Source: Actinernus sp. WN-2022
Taxonomy: Eukaryota; Cnidaria; Anthozoa; Actiniaria; Actinernidae
Assembly (NCBI GenBank): GCA_030867875.1
Contig: JAOWCC010000091.1
Location: 186,001 to 250,000 of the forward strand
DNA: 64,000 nt
Direction: 5' to 3'
Shown: in pieces, positions 38,170-50,100 of the stretch
Position numbering within the stretch: position 1 is the first letter of the stretch
Layout: every line of letters begins with the position of its first letter
Translations under genes and position numbers: made by a program
The notes under the pieces: model-generated
Databases searched by the model: none
Seen by the model: the letters and a program-made list of their open reading frames with translations, nothing else
Told to the model about the DNA's origin: nothing

Positions 38170-41100
38170 CTGCAACAAAGAGAACAAAGCCTGATCATAC
38201 ATTTACACAGCCCTCTTTAGTACAACATCGCGGCCATCCCTTCATGTAGGACGACACGAATTGCTACCAAATTGTATTCTATTGTATTGTATTGCGTTGC
38301 GTTCTATTGTTGTATTGAATTGTATTGTGTTGTATTCTATTGTATTTTTGGTAAAAAAATCGTGTCGTCCTACATAAAGGGATTGCCAACATCGCAGTAA
38401 TAATTACTAAGTACTGGATAAAGAATGAGCGGACGATGTTTATGGGACTTACAAACTCGAGCTGAAAGCGAGTTATCGCACTTATCAAACGTCAAGATGT
38501 AGAGAGTCATGTTTTCAGTTATTTTGGTGGTACGAGCTCTTTTGGCCGAGAAAATCGAAGCCAAAGTTTATGTAAATCGCCACGAAATCTCTAGTAGAAT
38601 GAAAGACAGATGTTTTATTCATTTCCTTTATGTTTGCTTTATGAATTATTAATGAGTTTCATGATAAATAATAATAATACTTTATGTACACATGGTTACT
38701 AGAATTACGAAAGTAATTTTCATCTAAACTCTAAAACAAAACATGTACCCTATTCCAGACTAAAAAGGCAAAATTTATAATCCTGTTTGATATATTTCAC
38801 TGCTAAAATAGCTCGAAAGTCATAGCCTTAATATAGGGCGGCACCTACCCGTATAACCTATATATGGGCGTGCTTCCCCTTGGGTAGTTAACATCAATAT
38901 TAATGATGTAGTCATTCACTAACCTTCAGGAATATAAGATTTACTGCGTCCAATAGGTATCTTGCGGTACAGACATTGATACAATGTCCCTAGAACGACA
39001 AGACCCACAAAAACGGCCACAAGTATCCCTATAGCCAGAGCCGTCGAACCATTCTGACTGGAGAACAAACCCATGGAATGTTGCGCTACATGAAAGGCCT
39101 AGGATTAAAATAAATAAATAAATAAACAGTTCCACTGATCACCGCGCGCAAGGCATAGACCAGTTTGTGGTTTTTCCCCCGACATTTTGAATGAGGAGCA
39201 AAAGTGTTCAATTTATAAGAAAACGTGTGGAAATTTTGGAGACTTTTGGACTCACATTTAGTGGGTATTCAATACAATAATTTTCAGTAATAATGAGATA
39301 TGACAAGCGTCGGTAAATGGGTGAAATTTGAGCTGGATTGAGTTGCTTTACCAAACATAAAACAAATGTTAGTTTTCTATGCAATTGCTGTATAATTATT
39401 ACGACTTAATTTCAAAGGAACAGGTAAGATTTTGAAACGTTCTCACATCAACAGTAGGAAAGTAGTACTCTGTAGGAATGTACACAATCTTGACACAGGA
39501 AATTTGAGGTTGTTTGGGTAAATATATATTCACTAGATGCCAGTGCTTTTCCCCCACATATCTCATTATAAATCTTTTGCACTTTTGCACTTCATTTAAA
39601 ATGTCGGGGAAAAAAACGTGAACTGCCCCTCAACCCCAAAATGTTTATTTTATTTTCGAAAAGAAGAGAAAAATAATTAATTGGCATTAATACTTGATTT
39701 CTTTACGAGCGTTTAAAGATGACAAAATCCCGTGTGTTTTCTACCCCTCCAGCGGGCGCCCTAATACGGGATCGCTCGAAACCTGTATTCTGATGGCACC
39801 ATTATATACTGTAGCTATATTGTTTTTGTACTGCACGTTCTAATGGTTTGGGTGTTTCGTATTGTTGGGTAAGGCAATGATGTGGCTCGTTTCGAGCGGT
39901 GCAGGCTGGCTCGCACAGCTGCACGGCTCCAAAGCCGCACTGAGTTACTCCCGAAGTCTAGTCTAGTCCATTACCTTTTCGCTACCCCTACGCTACCCCA
40001 TGGCTACTTCTACGCTACCCCATAGCTACCCTTTGGCTACCTTTTGGCTACCCCGTCGCTATCCCTTAGCTTCCTATCTCTCCTCCTCGACAAGTATCAT
40101 TGCCCTCCTCCCCCTCCTCCTTCTACTCAACAAGTATTATTTTTCTCCTCCTAACAAATATATAATTTCTCCTCCTTAAGCATGCGCACGCCCGCACGCC
40201 CCCAATATTGACCCCACCTTGACCCTGCATGCATCGAACTCTCATCGACCCCACCTTGACCCTGCATGCATAACTCTCATCTACACCACCTTGACCATGC
40301 ATGCATCCAACTCTCATCGACCCCACCTTGACCATGCATGCATAACTCTCATCGACACCACCTTGACCCTGCATGCATCCAACTCTCATCGACCCCACCT
40401 TGACCCTGCATGCATAACTCTCATCGACACCACCTTGACCCTGCATGCATAACTCTCATCGACACCACCTTGACCCTGCATGCATAACTCTCATCGACCC
40501 CACCTTGACCCTGCATGCATAACTCTCATCGACCCCACCTTGACCCTGCATGCATAACTCTCATCGACACCACCTTGACCCTGCATGCATCCAACTCTCA
40601 TCGACCCCACCTTGACCATGCATGCATAACTCTCATCGACCCTACCTTGACCCTGCATGCATAACTCTCATCGACACCACCTTGACCCTGCATGCATAAC
40701 TCTCATCGACACCACCTTGACCCTGCATGCATCCAACTCTCCTCGACCCCACCTTGACCCTGCATGCATAACTCTCATCGACACCACCTTGACCCTGCAT
40801 GCATAACTGTCATCGACACCACCTTGACCCTGAATGCATCCAACTCTCATCGACCCCACCTTGACCCTGCATGCATAACTCTCATCGACACCACGTTGAC
40901 CCTGCATGCATAACTCTCATCGACACCACCTTGACCCTGCATGCATCCAACTCTCATCGACCCCACCTTGACCCGGCATGCATAACTCTCATCGACACCA
41001 CCTTGACCCTGCATGCATCCAACTCTCATCGATCCCACCTTGACCCTGCATGCATCCAACTCTCATCGATCCCACATCCAGATTGTTGATACGTAGGAGA

Positions 41101-44100
41101 CAAAATTGCCTTAGTTTCTGTCATACCGTACTGTTGTGTTATTTTGTGTCTTAAGGAAATTAATCTCTTCCTGTGACATGTTCTGACAGCTGGCCTCGCT
41201 TTCATGCCATTATGAATAAGGTCAATAAGTGGGAAAGTTATGGCAGTGACTTACGACACTGTTACCGTACCACATGGCGTGACACAAAGAACCTTCCTGA
41301 TTTTTTTTTTATCCAATCACATGCAATGCAGGGTTATGGTACAAAATCAACTCTCTTGCTAAGATATAACTGGAAGACATGTATTGTGTTCAGGAATTCT
41401 ACAAACCTTGACTGGTTTGATGTACATTTTAACTACTTTATACATGAGGCGATTTCGTCTGGCGAGCCGGTCTCTCAGGCAAGTGTTGGTTCCCAGGGCC
41501 GTGTTTCTTTCCAGTAGGCGCGCCATCTTGTACTTGATAATAACATCTAAGTTGTACAGAACACGCAGGTTGTCATCTTTCCAGAGGTTTAACAAATATG
41601 AGGCTTCGTAGCGATCGATAAGCAGGCCATCGATCTTATAGTCTTCTAGAGCTTTGTGCATTGCTTCGAAACTTGAATAAACTGAAACAACATAACAGCA
41701 AAAGTAACTTCCCCTGCAGCAGCACCTTGAAGACACGCAATTCACAGTGGCTTTAAAGGGGTAGTCAATCGAATTGAACCATCGAGTTTCTTTAAAACAA
41801 AACTACAAAAAGTACACCGTGAGATAGAAGAGAAATGCCATGTCAATGTCCTGATGTCATTTTCAAACGTTTTCAATAGAGGATGGCAAAGATTATATTA
41901 GAAACTTTTGCTTTCGGTTTACAATGAACCGATTTCAAGTTCCTCTACATTTCTCTTCAAAAGCAGTCTATTTGCCATCCTTCGTTGAAATTGTCTCAAA
42001 TTTTATCCAGTGTACCTGGAAAGCATACTGGCTCTGATAATCTGAGTAGTTATTTTTGTCTTTCATCCTCCTTTATTTTGGGGTTGACAGTCACCACTAG
42101 GTACTTTATAGGGACCCACTACCATGTCTGTCAGGCTTGAGCGTGCTGGCATTATAAATGAGGGAGATATGGGCATGTGCTTAAAATCACGTGACCTATG
42201 ACGTCATCTCTACGTCATCAGCACTAAGTGATTTATGGGGACCCACTACCATAATAATAACAATGGTTTATTAACAGTATATCCACGGAGTGGCTCTTCA
42301 CCTGTTAAGTCTAAATTACAATGTGTGATAAAATAAATTACAATAATTACATTTTAAAACTACTTATAAAACTACTCTAATTACAGTAATTGCAGAAAAT
42401 AGGAAATTTAATTTGATAATGATTAATACATTTAATTAACTAAGCTCAGAAAATAAAACTACCCGGTCTTTTAAGTATGACTTGGTAAGCCTGCAATACA
42501 ACTTAAAGTCTTTACATTGTCTTAGGTTTGCAGGCAGGCTATTAAAAATACAGGCACGCGCTGGCTCTGTACGGCCTTCGGCCTCGTGTAGTATTCATTA
42601 GTTTTCGTTCATCGTATTGTCAGCGCGTGCCTGTATTTGTCAATCAAGCACGCACACCAATCTCTAATCTCAATCTTTGTAAACCCATTCAGCCTGACGA
42701 CCGCCTCTGCCGGTGTTCACTCACACGACACTTTAGACCCTGTACTCAGAGCTTCCATACCAGCATCCGTGCCTTCTAGTACACCAATCTTGAACAACAT
42801 AGAATAAACAATGTTAATTGCATGTCTTATGTTTGCGTGCTCATCAGCATATCTCTGGTCTGATAACACGCGAGTCCCAAGAAATTCAAGTTCAAGTATC
42901 ATGCCAAAAAAATAAAAAAATAAATTGTACTATTGTGTTTGTTTCTCACAAAAAGGTATTAATGTTGTTTTCATTGTGACGTCACAAGATGAATCAATCC
43001 CGTTATTCGGGTAACTTTTATTTAAACTTTATAACCAACTCTATGGATACCATAGCTCAAATAATCTATTATCGGTTCATCAGTTTGGTTTCCGAAAGCA
43101 TCATTCCACTGCCACTGCGCTTATTGAGTCAACTAATTCTTGGTTTGTGGATTTTGATTGTGGTCTCTTAAATATCGTTGCATTCTGAATTTGAAGAAAG
43201 CATTTGACACGGTTGACCACTCATTCTTGCTTGATAAACTTATAGCTATTGGTATCCATGGTGTATCTTACAAACTTTTACAGTCATATCTCTCTGACAG
43301 TTAAGGCAGAGATGTATTGTCAATGGTGTTCTCTCAAGTGATTGTAAAATAACATGTGGGGTTCCTCAATTTAGCATTTTGGGGCCTCTACTCTTTCTAA
43401 TTTTTATAAATGATCTGCCCAACTGTCTTCAACCTTCTATTCCCAGACTCTTTGCTGATGATACCAATATTTCAGCATCCGGGGCTCCCATTGACGCGAT
43501 TGAGCCTTTGATTACTTTGAATCTCAATAACATTAAAGAATGGCTAGCAGCCAACAAGCTGAGTTTAAACGTAGCCAAAACTGAGTTCATGCTTATTGGC
43601 TCTCGTCCTAAAATTAGAAGTATAGCTCAAGACCCCGTTTTAAAAATTGGCAATACTCAAATCTATATATAAGGTATCATGTTGTGAAGTTCTGGGTATA
43701 ACCATTGATGAAGACACGAGCATATTGTACAGGTTTCTAAGCCTAGGTATTTTGAGGAGAATTCGCCTGTTTGTTTATCATGATACTCTCGAAACCATAT
43801 ATAGATCCTTAATTATATCTCATCTCCACTACTGCTGTAATGTGTGGGATAATTTTGGATAAGTGTTTGCAGAGATTTCAAAATCAAGCTGCCCGTATAA
43901 TTTTAGGAAAGGGATACGAAACTCCTTCTCCTGAAAACTTATTAACCCTTGGTGGGAAACGTTGGCATTCAGAAGGGCTAAAGACAAAGCTTTATTAATG
44001 TTTAAAATCCTAAACAACAAAGCCCCGCAATCATTAAAAGACTTACTGTCCTCTCGACCAGGTGTCCTCTTACTACCTTCGTGGTGCCTCTAATAAATTG

Positions 44101-47100
44101 TTGCTCCCCAGACCCCAAACTAACTCCTTAAAAAAAACATTGGTTATAATGGTGTTCAGTTATGGAACTCACTACCTCAAGAAATACGCGAATCGAAGTC
44201 TCGCTACTTTTACATCTAATTTAAGGAACGTAAATCTCCTTGATTGGTCTTGTGCCATAGTATTAACTTACTAGTATTATCTCAGTTTTAATTAGTATTT
44301 ATTAATTAGTATCATCTTAGTATCATCATAGCATCTTAGCATTTAACTTAGTATTATCTTAGAATTACTTGATTCGCCTTACTATTATTAATTCTTTTAA
44401 TATTCCATTTTTAATCCCCATTTTTATGCGTGTCACGGCTTACATGGAAACCAACTTAAGTTGATTGTAAACACCGTGGGTAAATAAAGGTTTGATTCAT
44501 TGATTGATTAGTTATTCTAGTTGAATTGCTGCTCCAGTCTCTCGAAGAAAACTAATTTAGACAACTAAATAAGACAAACACACAACTCATGCAATGCAAA
44601 TAGCTAGCCTGCTTGCAGGCTCTGGTTGAGTTGATTTTGGGTTCCTGTGGTGCTCTGGTAGATTTGGGGTTCCTGTGGTGGGTCATCTTCAGGGCAGTGA
44701 CCTGTTCGTCTTTCGGTGTTATAGAAAATCCTCGAACTGAAAGAGAGTCGAGAAACTCTCGAAGAGCGCTTTCAAACCAAACACAGGCAGCCATTGTTGT
44801 CATTTAAATCGCAGTAATTTATTTCTGTATGATTGACGGCTAGTAAACCAATCAGATTGGAGAACTCACGAACGGGAAATTTCAAAAACACAGGGTCTTG
44901 TTGCAGGCTCTCCTTTCACTTTCTCCCCCTTCCCCCTCCCCTCTTCCACCACAGGAACCCCAGATCAACCAACCCCAACCCCAAATCACCAAGAGCCTGC
45001 AAGCAGGCTATGCAAATAGCATGATTCAAGGACTTTTCTATTCGGCTTTTTCTTTTCTGCTTCTTTAATTCTCTACGATTCTAAAGATCATTGTAAACAA
45101 AAACGTCGGGAATGAAATAACAGTGCGACAAGACAGAAGTGCATTAATTAAATAGTCTGTTTAGTTCAGTCCGGGTGTCGTTATAAGCATTTCCCGAGTT
45201 GATTGACAAGCTGATTTGTCCATTTTTGCTCAAGAATGACTAATTAAGACTAAGTGTATATCTAATAGGTAATGAATGCTGCCGCTCAGTTAAGGAAGTG
45301 TATTAGAAGAAAACTTACATTAATTCTATGGAAGGAGAACAAATTTACTGGGTGATAAAAATGCCAAGGTGTTAGATAAATGTTTTGTAGTTTTTGGGCT
45401 ATCGTGCGACTGAAGCCTGTTTGAGCTGTGGTGTGTTTTCTCAAAAGTTGTCCCGCTTTATTTTCATTTTGTCCCGACATATCAACGATATCCCGTAGCC
45501 TGAAAAATCCGCCGCTCATCTTTTTGAGGCTACGATATCCCGGTAAATTCCTTGAGCCTACCAATTCCCTCGCCTCCTAACTCCCAATTATAAACGAAAA
45601 AAATCGAGAAAAAAAGATGTGAAACCGGGCTTCCTATGGTAAGAGCAAGGGTCTGCGGACTAAACAAATGAGGGGGGAGGGGAACAGTCCCCTCGCGGCT
45701 GACCTTCCGGTTGCCGGATCTAAAAAATATTAAGAGTTGCCTGCGGAGGAGGCTACCAATTCCCAACATTTTCTTTAATAAGTCTCCAGCACAGAAAACT
45801 GTTGTTCTCCTCGGTTTAAACACCGATAATGTAATTGTGTAATTGTGTTTTGAAGCGGCTGCTTGACTTAGTATCGAAGGCCATGCCCAATAGAAGAAAA
45901 TGATTTGCTGCTCACCATCTTGATAACAGGAGAGTTCTTGCTCTTTGGAAACAGATAGCCATTATCTCCGCCCTTAACTATCAAACTATGTATACTCACA
46001 CTGAGTCCGAACGCCTACACGACTCCAGTGACTTCCAAGTTACAAAACATATTTTGTGGGTTACTGACTCGCTGTTTTTGCACTGAAGGAACTGACGTAA
46101 AAGTCCAAATGAAGACGATCAGAATTAGCCTGAAGTACAGCGCACGACAAAGCACGCGCTCTCCTCCAGATGCCAAGCTGCAAGGAATGCGAAGAACATA
46201 AAACCGTCAGAGGTTACTACTCCCGAGGTCCAAACCCTTACTTTTTATATACCATTTTTTGACAGAAAAGGTAATTATTTCATGTACCTTCCATAAATAA
46301 ATGGTACCCCTTTCACCTACCCACAGTAGAAACACTGCATCCCGTTTAGTGCGTCCTTTTAAATACCTAAACGACAGTTTTCCCTACCCTTTTCTATACT
46401 TCAACTCGTGAAATCCCTACCCTTTTATATACCTCCATCCTCAAAAGGTACCCTTTTCGGGCGGATCCGTCCCCGTATAGTCCTTTATAGGAAGTACCCC
46501 ACCCTTCCCGGGGCTCCTGTCCTCCCCCAATGGAGTTAAGAAGGAAGCTTAAATGTCAGAGAATACAAACAACCAAGCCTATAAGCTACACAGTAATTAT
46601 AGTCTATCAATGACGCGAGGATCTTTACCTTCAGGATCATATCAGTGGCTGCAAAAAAATGTCCTGCACTGTGGAGGGGAGGGGCGCATTGTGGTTGCCC
46701 ACGCAAGGGGTTGAAGTCGAAACAGCAAATTAACGCAATGCGTTGCGAAATGTTGTCCAAATTATTAATTGCTGGTTCGCTCGCTGCGCAGCAATTATTC
46801 TATCGGTAGGAATTGTAGGAATGACTGTATGAATTACAAATTAGCTCAGTAAACACCCTAAATTAGGGTTAGGTTTGGGGTTAGGGTTAGGTATTATGGT
46901 TGTAGGAATATGACGTCACCGTAGGAATCCTACAATTCCTACAGAAGTAACAATTATGTTACTTATAAAGAGATAGGTCCGATCTTATTATTATATTTGC
47001 ATTTGTTTGACCGGATCTGAGTATGCACACCGTTCACAATTAATGTAACATGCTGTATATGTGTGTATATGCTGTGTCATGAATAGACTTGCTCGAAGTT

Positions 47101-50100
47101 GAACTCGCTGAGTCACTGGGTAAGCGATTACTGGGTCAAAATGCGAGCTTGAGAATCGAAGCGAGAGGCGAGTTCGACTTGTTTCACTTGCAGGAAATTG
47201 AATCGGGGCATTACGTTTTGGTGGCGAAAACACGTTTCAGGAGCGGAGCTTACATTTCGCGCCTTTGACAAACTCTTCCAGAGTACAATCAAATTGTAAA
47301 CACCACATCCACGCTCGACTGACTGGACACGTCAACATACAATGCCTGAAGAATCTTAGTACGTCATAAGCCACGCCTCCAGTTGAAAAATCAACCGGTA
47401 AATTTGGCGCGCTGCAAGTGAGAAAAGTCTGTGTCATGAATCGACGTTGCACACATTGCATCTTTCACCAACTTTCACACATTGTACGAGTTATTGATGT
47501 AAACAATATTGGAAAGCGAAGCACCATCGTGATCTAGCCTGCTAGTGTCTCTTATGGGTGTTTGTTTGCTAATTTGTTTTCGGATAGGGCTACCTGTGGC
47601 ACGCGGTCAAAATGGGGCGAGGAAAAACCGGAAGGAGGGGGGAGGGGAAGGGGAAGGCGGAGAAGAGACCGCGCCACAGGTAGCCAAATCCGAAAATAAA
47701 TTAGCAGAAAACCACCCATAACAGCCTCCAGCAGGCCACATCGTGATCATGAGTCACGGACGGCCACCTGTATTTGGCGTTTCTGGCTGAGAAACGCTTT
47801 GACGTCTGTGACGTCACGTTACAGACGTGATGACGTCAAAATGCGCCAAAAAGAGCAACATTTGACTTCCGTTGCTGTCCGAACCGTACCGTGACTCACG
47901 AACGTCTCGTGCTTAAGCTCTCTATTTATTCCTTACGCGCTTTCCTACTCTGCCGGATGTGTAGTAAGTCAGCCCTGTGTTTAGCGCGCCGGTGACAGCG
48001 GCGGTGAACGTTGCTATGATAACCAGTCCAGTCATAATCCACAGAACGCCAAACATACGACCCCACACTGACTTTGGTGTCTTGTCGCCATACCTAATAA
48101 CAAATAAGAATTTAAAAACCTGCTCGCATTTTCATGTTAAGGTATTAAGATAATAATCTCATTTAAAACGTCTATCTAGAGAACGGATGCTTGACCAAAA
48201 CAAGCTGGAAAATACTTTAAATATGCAGGAATATTTATGCAATTGCGGAGAAATATGAACGGACACAAGTTAGATGATTCCTATCATCTACAGAGCGAGA
48301 GACGTACTTTTCCCGCTTTGTAAGTTGAACTGTCGCGTCGCAGGCGGAGGATATGGCTTCTTTTTTGCTTCCGAATGAAAAGAAAGCGAGGAAGAGAATG
48401 CTGAATTTTGTGGTGATGTTCAACTATTTCAGTAGAAATATGAAAGAACACTAATGAAATCTAACACAACTTTATTGATAATATGAGAATATATGATGAC
48501 TTACCCAACTGTTGTCATGGAAACGAAAGCCCACCAAAAGCCTTCGTACGATCCAAGGAAGAAATTCTTGGGAAACTGGGAACGATTTACTTTGTACTCC
48601 TGTTAAAAATAAATTGTATTTACGTGTCTAGTCTTCTAGCTGACCCTAGATAGGATCTACTAATCGGGTACTCTGAATCTTTCTATCGACAACAGAAACA
48701 ACCATACTGACCACAGGAGCTGATCAAAGTCAGGATGCGGCGAAACAACAGACAGAATTGGAATTTAGCGCGTTGGTTTCTGGGGACATGGATTCCTCGG
48801 TCGAATTGGACTGATTTGGGTTAGTTTTTTTAGGAGGGTAGCAACCTCGTGACCAGGGTCTTCTCGGTCAGATCCAAGATGGCGGCTACTCCGAGAGAAG
48901 ACCCTGGTAAAGGCTGAATCACGTGACCAAAAATCTCCAGAAATCCTTGAAATTTTAATCACGTGATATGGGCATCCAATATGGCGGCCAAGCTAAATAT
49001 GGAAATGCTTAACACGTGCCTACAAACCATAGGTATCCCAATCCGGAGTGATCGAGATGCGATTAACGGTATTTCCACGCGGTGTACGATGTGGTGAAAA
49101 CAGGTCTACTAAACTGCTCAAAATGGAGTTTACTTGGATAAAGAAACAGTGGAAGAGTATCACAATGCTACCAGGATATTTCTAAGCTAGAAGAGAATCC
49201 TAAAAAGCCGTTGATTTTCCGTTAGCATTGAAACGAAGCAATCGATAGCACATGCTCAGGTTAAACGGCTTCTCCTGGCTTTCACACTGATTAAACTTAC
49301 GAGAAAACTACCCAGTAATACACTTCATCTATTGCTCTACGTACACAACGTGGTTTAAGGTTATTTAAAATCGTTTTATTGATAAAATTAGAGAAGATTA
49401 AACTATATAAGAATCATCTCCGTGGTCTCCGTCATAACCGAAGAGCCAATCAGAATACGTGACAGATCAGCCTTTACCAGGGTCTTCTCTCGGAGTAGCC
49501 GCCATCTTGGATCTGACCGAGAAGACCCTGGTCACGAGGTTGGGAGGGTAGAAAACCGCAGAACCCGGAGAAAAACCCTTGGAGCAAGGGCGAGATGCCA
49601 ACAAGTCTAGTATGTAGCAAGGAACAACAAAGTTCATTATAACAGACCAGTTTACGGTTCATGCGAAGTTGTGCAAATCCTTTGTTTATTTGGCAGGTTG
49701 ACCACAGGCACCCCAACCTCAAGTTACGAAAATATAACTTGAACTCCGTTTACTAGCCAGAAATACTGTAATTTATTTGAAAAACAATGAGTTAGCTTGC
49801 CACTGTGATGTCTTGTGTCATATTTCCCTCCTTGTTGGGTGGTTTTAAGGTGGCTGAAATTAGTTTAAAACCACCCAACAAGGAGAGAAACATGACACAA
49901 GACATCATAGTGGCAATTAAGGTAAGTCATTTTTATTCAAAAAAAATACAGTATTTCTGGCTAGTAAACGGAGTTCGTTACGCTCCCATACAAACCCTTA
50001 TTACTATTATATTTTCGTAACTTGATCTTGGGGTGCCTGTGGGTAGGCAGATGTTCTAGGCAATCGCTGGCCGGCCAGTTCAAACAAAAGACTTGATCAA

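Larger units (their letters stand above)
36481..39905. repeat. Segmental duplication, copy 1 (3' part of channel locus)
   Basis: This stretch aligns colinearly with 55421-58209 plus 63831-64000. Matching blocks include the CTCCAGGGAGTCACATAATA block (36589 vs 55833), the three 3' exons, and CGCTCGAAACCTGTATTCTG (39774 vs 63869). Differences are mostly insertions: 36608-36923, about 37590-37830 and 38232-38387 are present here only. Confidence 0.9.

Noticed and set aside
38941..39135. Stand-alone minus-strand ORF of 64 codons
   Set aside because: It is the wrong frame over the M4 exon. The frame two bases away gives a clean membrane helix with splice sites.
40123..40446. Repeat protein from open frames over 40.1-41.1 kb
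   Set aside because: The frame is a by-product of a 72-bp dimer array in an intron. No start, splice or domain evidence supports a protein.
43647..43862. Host gene in the LINE region
   Set aside because: The frames are shifted pieces of one reverse transcriptase with stops between them.
46862..46895. Telomere-type TTAGGG repeats (also near 14829 and 15240)
   Set aside because: Only two to four imperfect units each; these are ordinary interstitial motifs.
48505..48599. Bacterial contamination as the source of the potassium filter
   Set aside because: The filter is split by a canonical intron and continues in phase with S1, S2 and M4 exons on the same strand.
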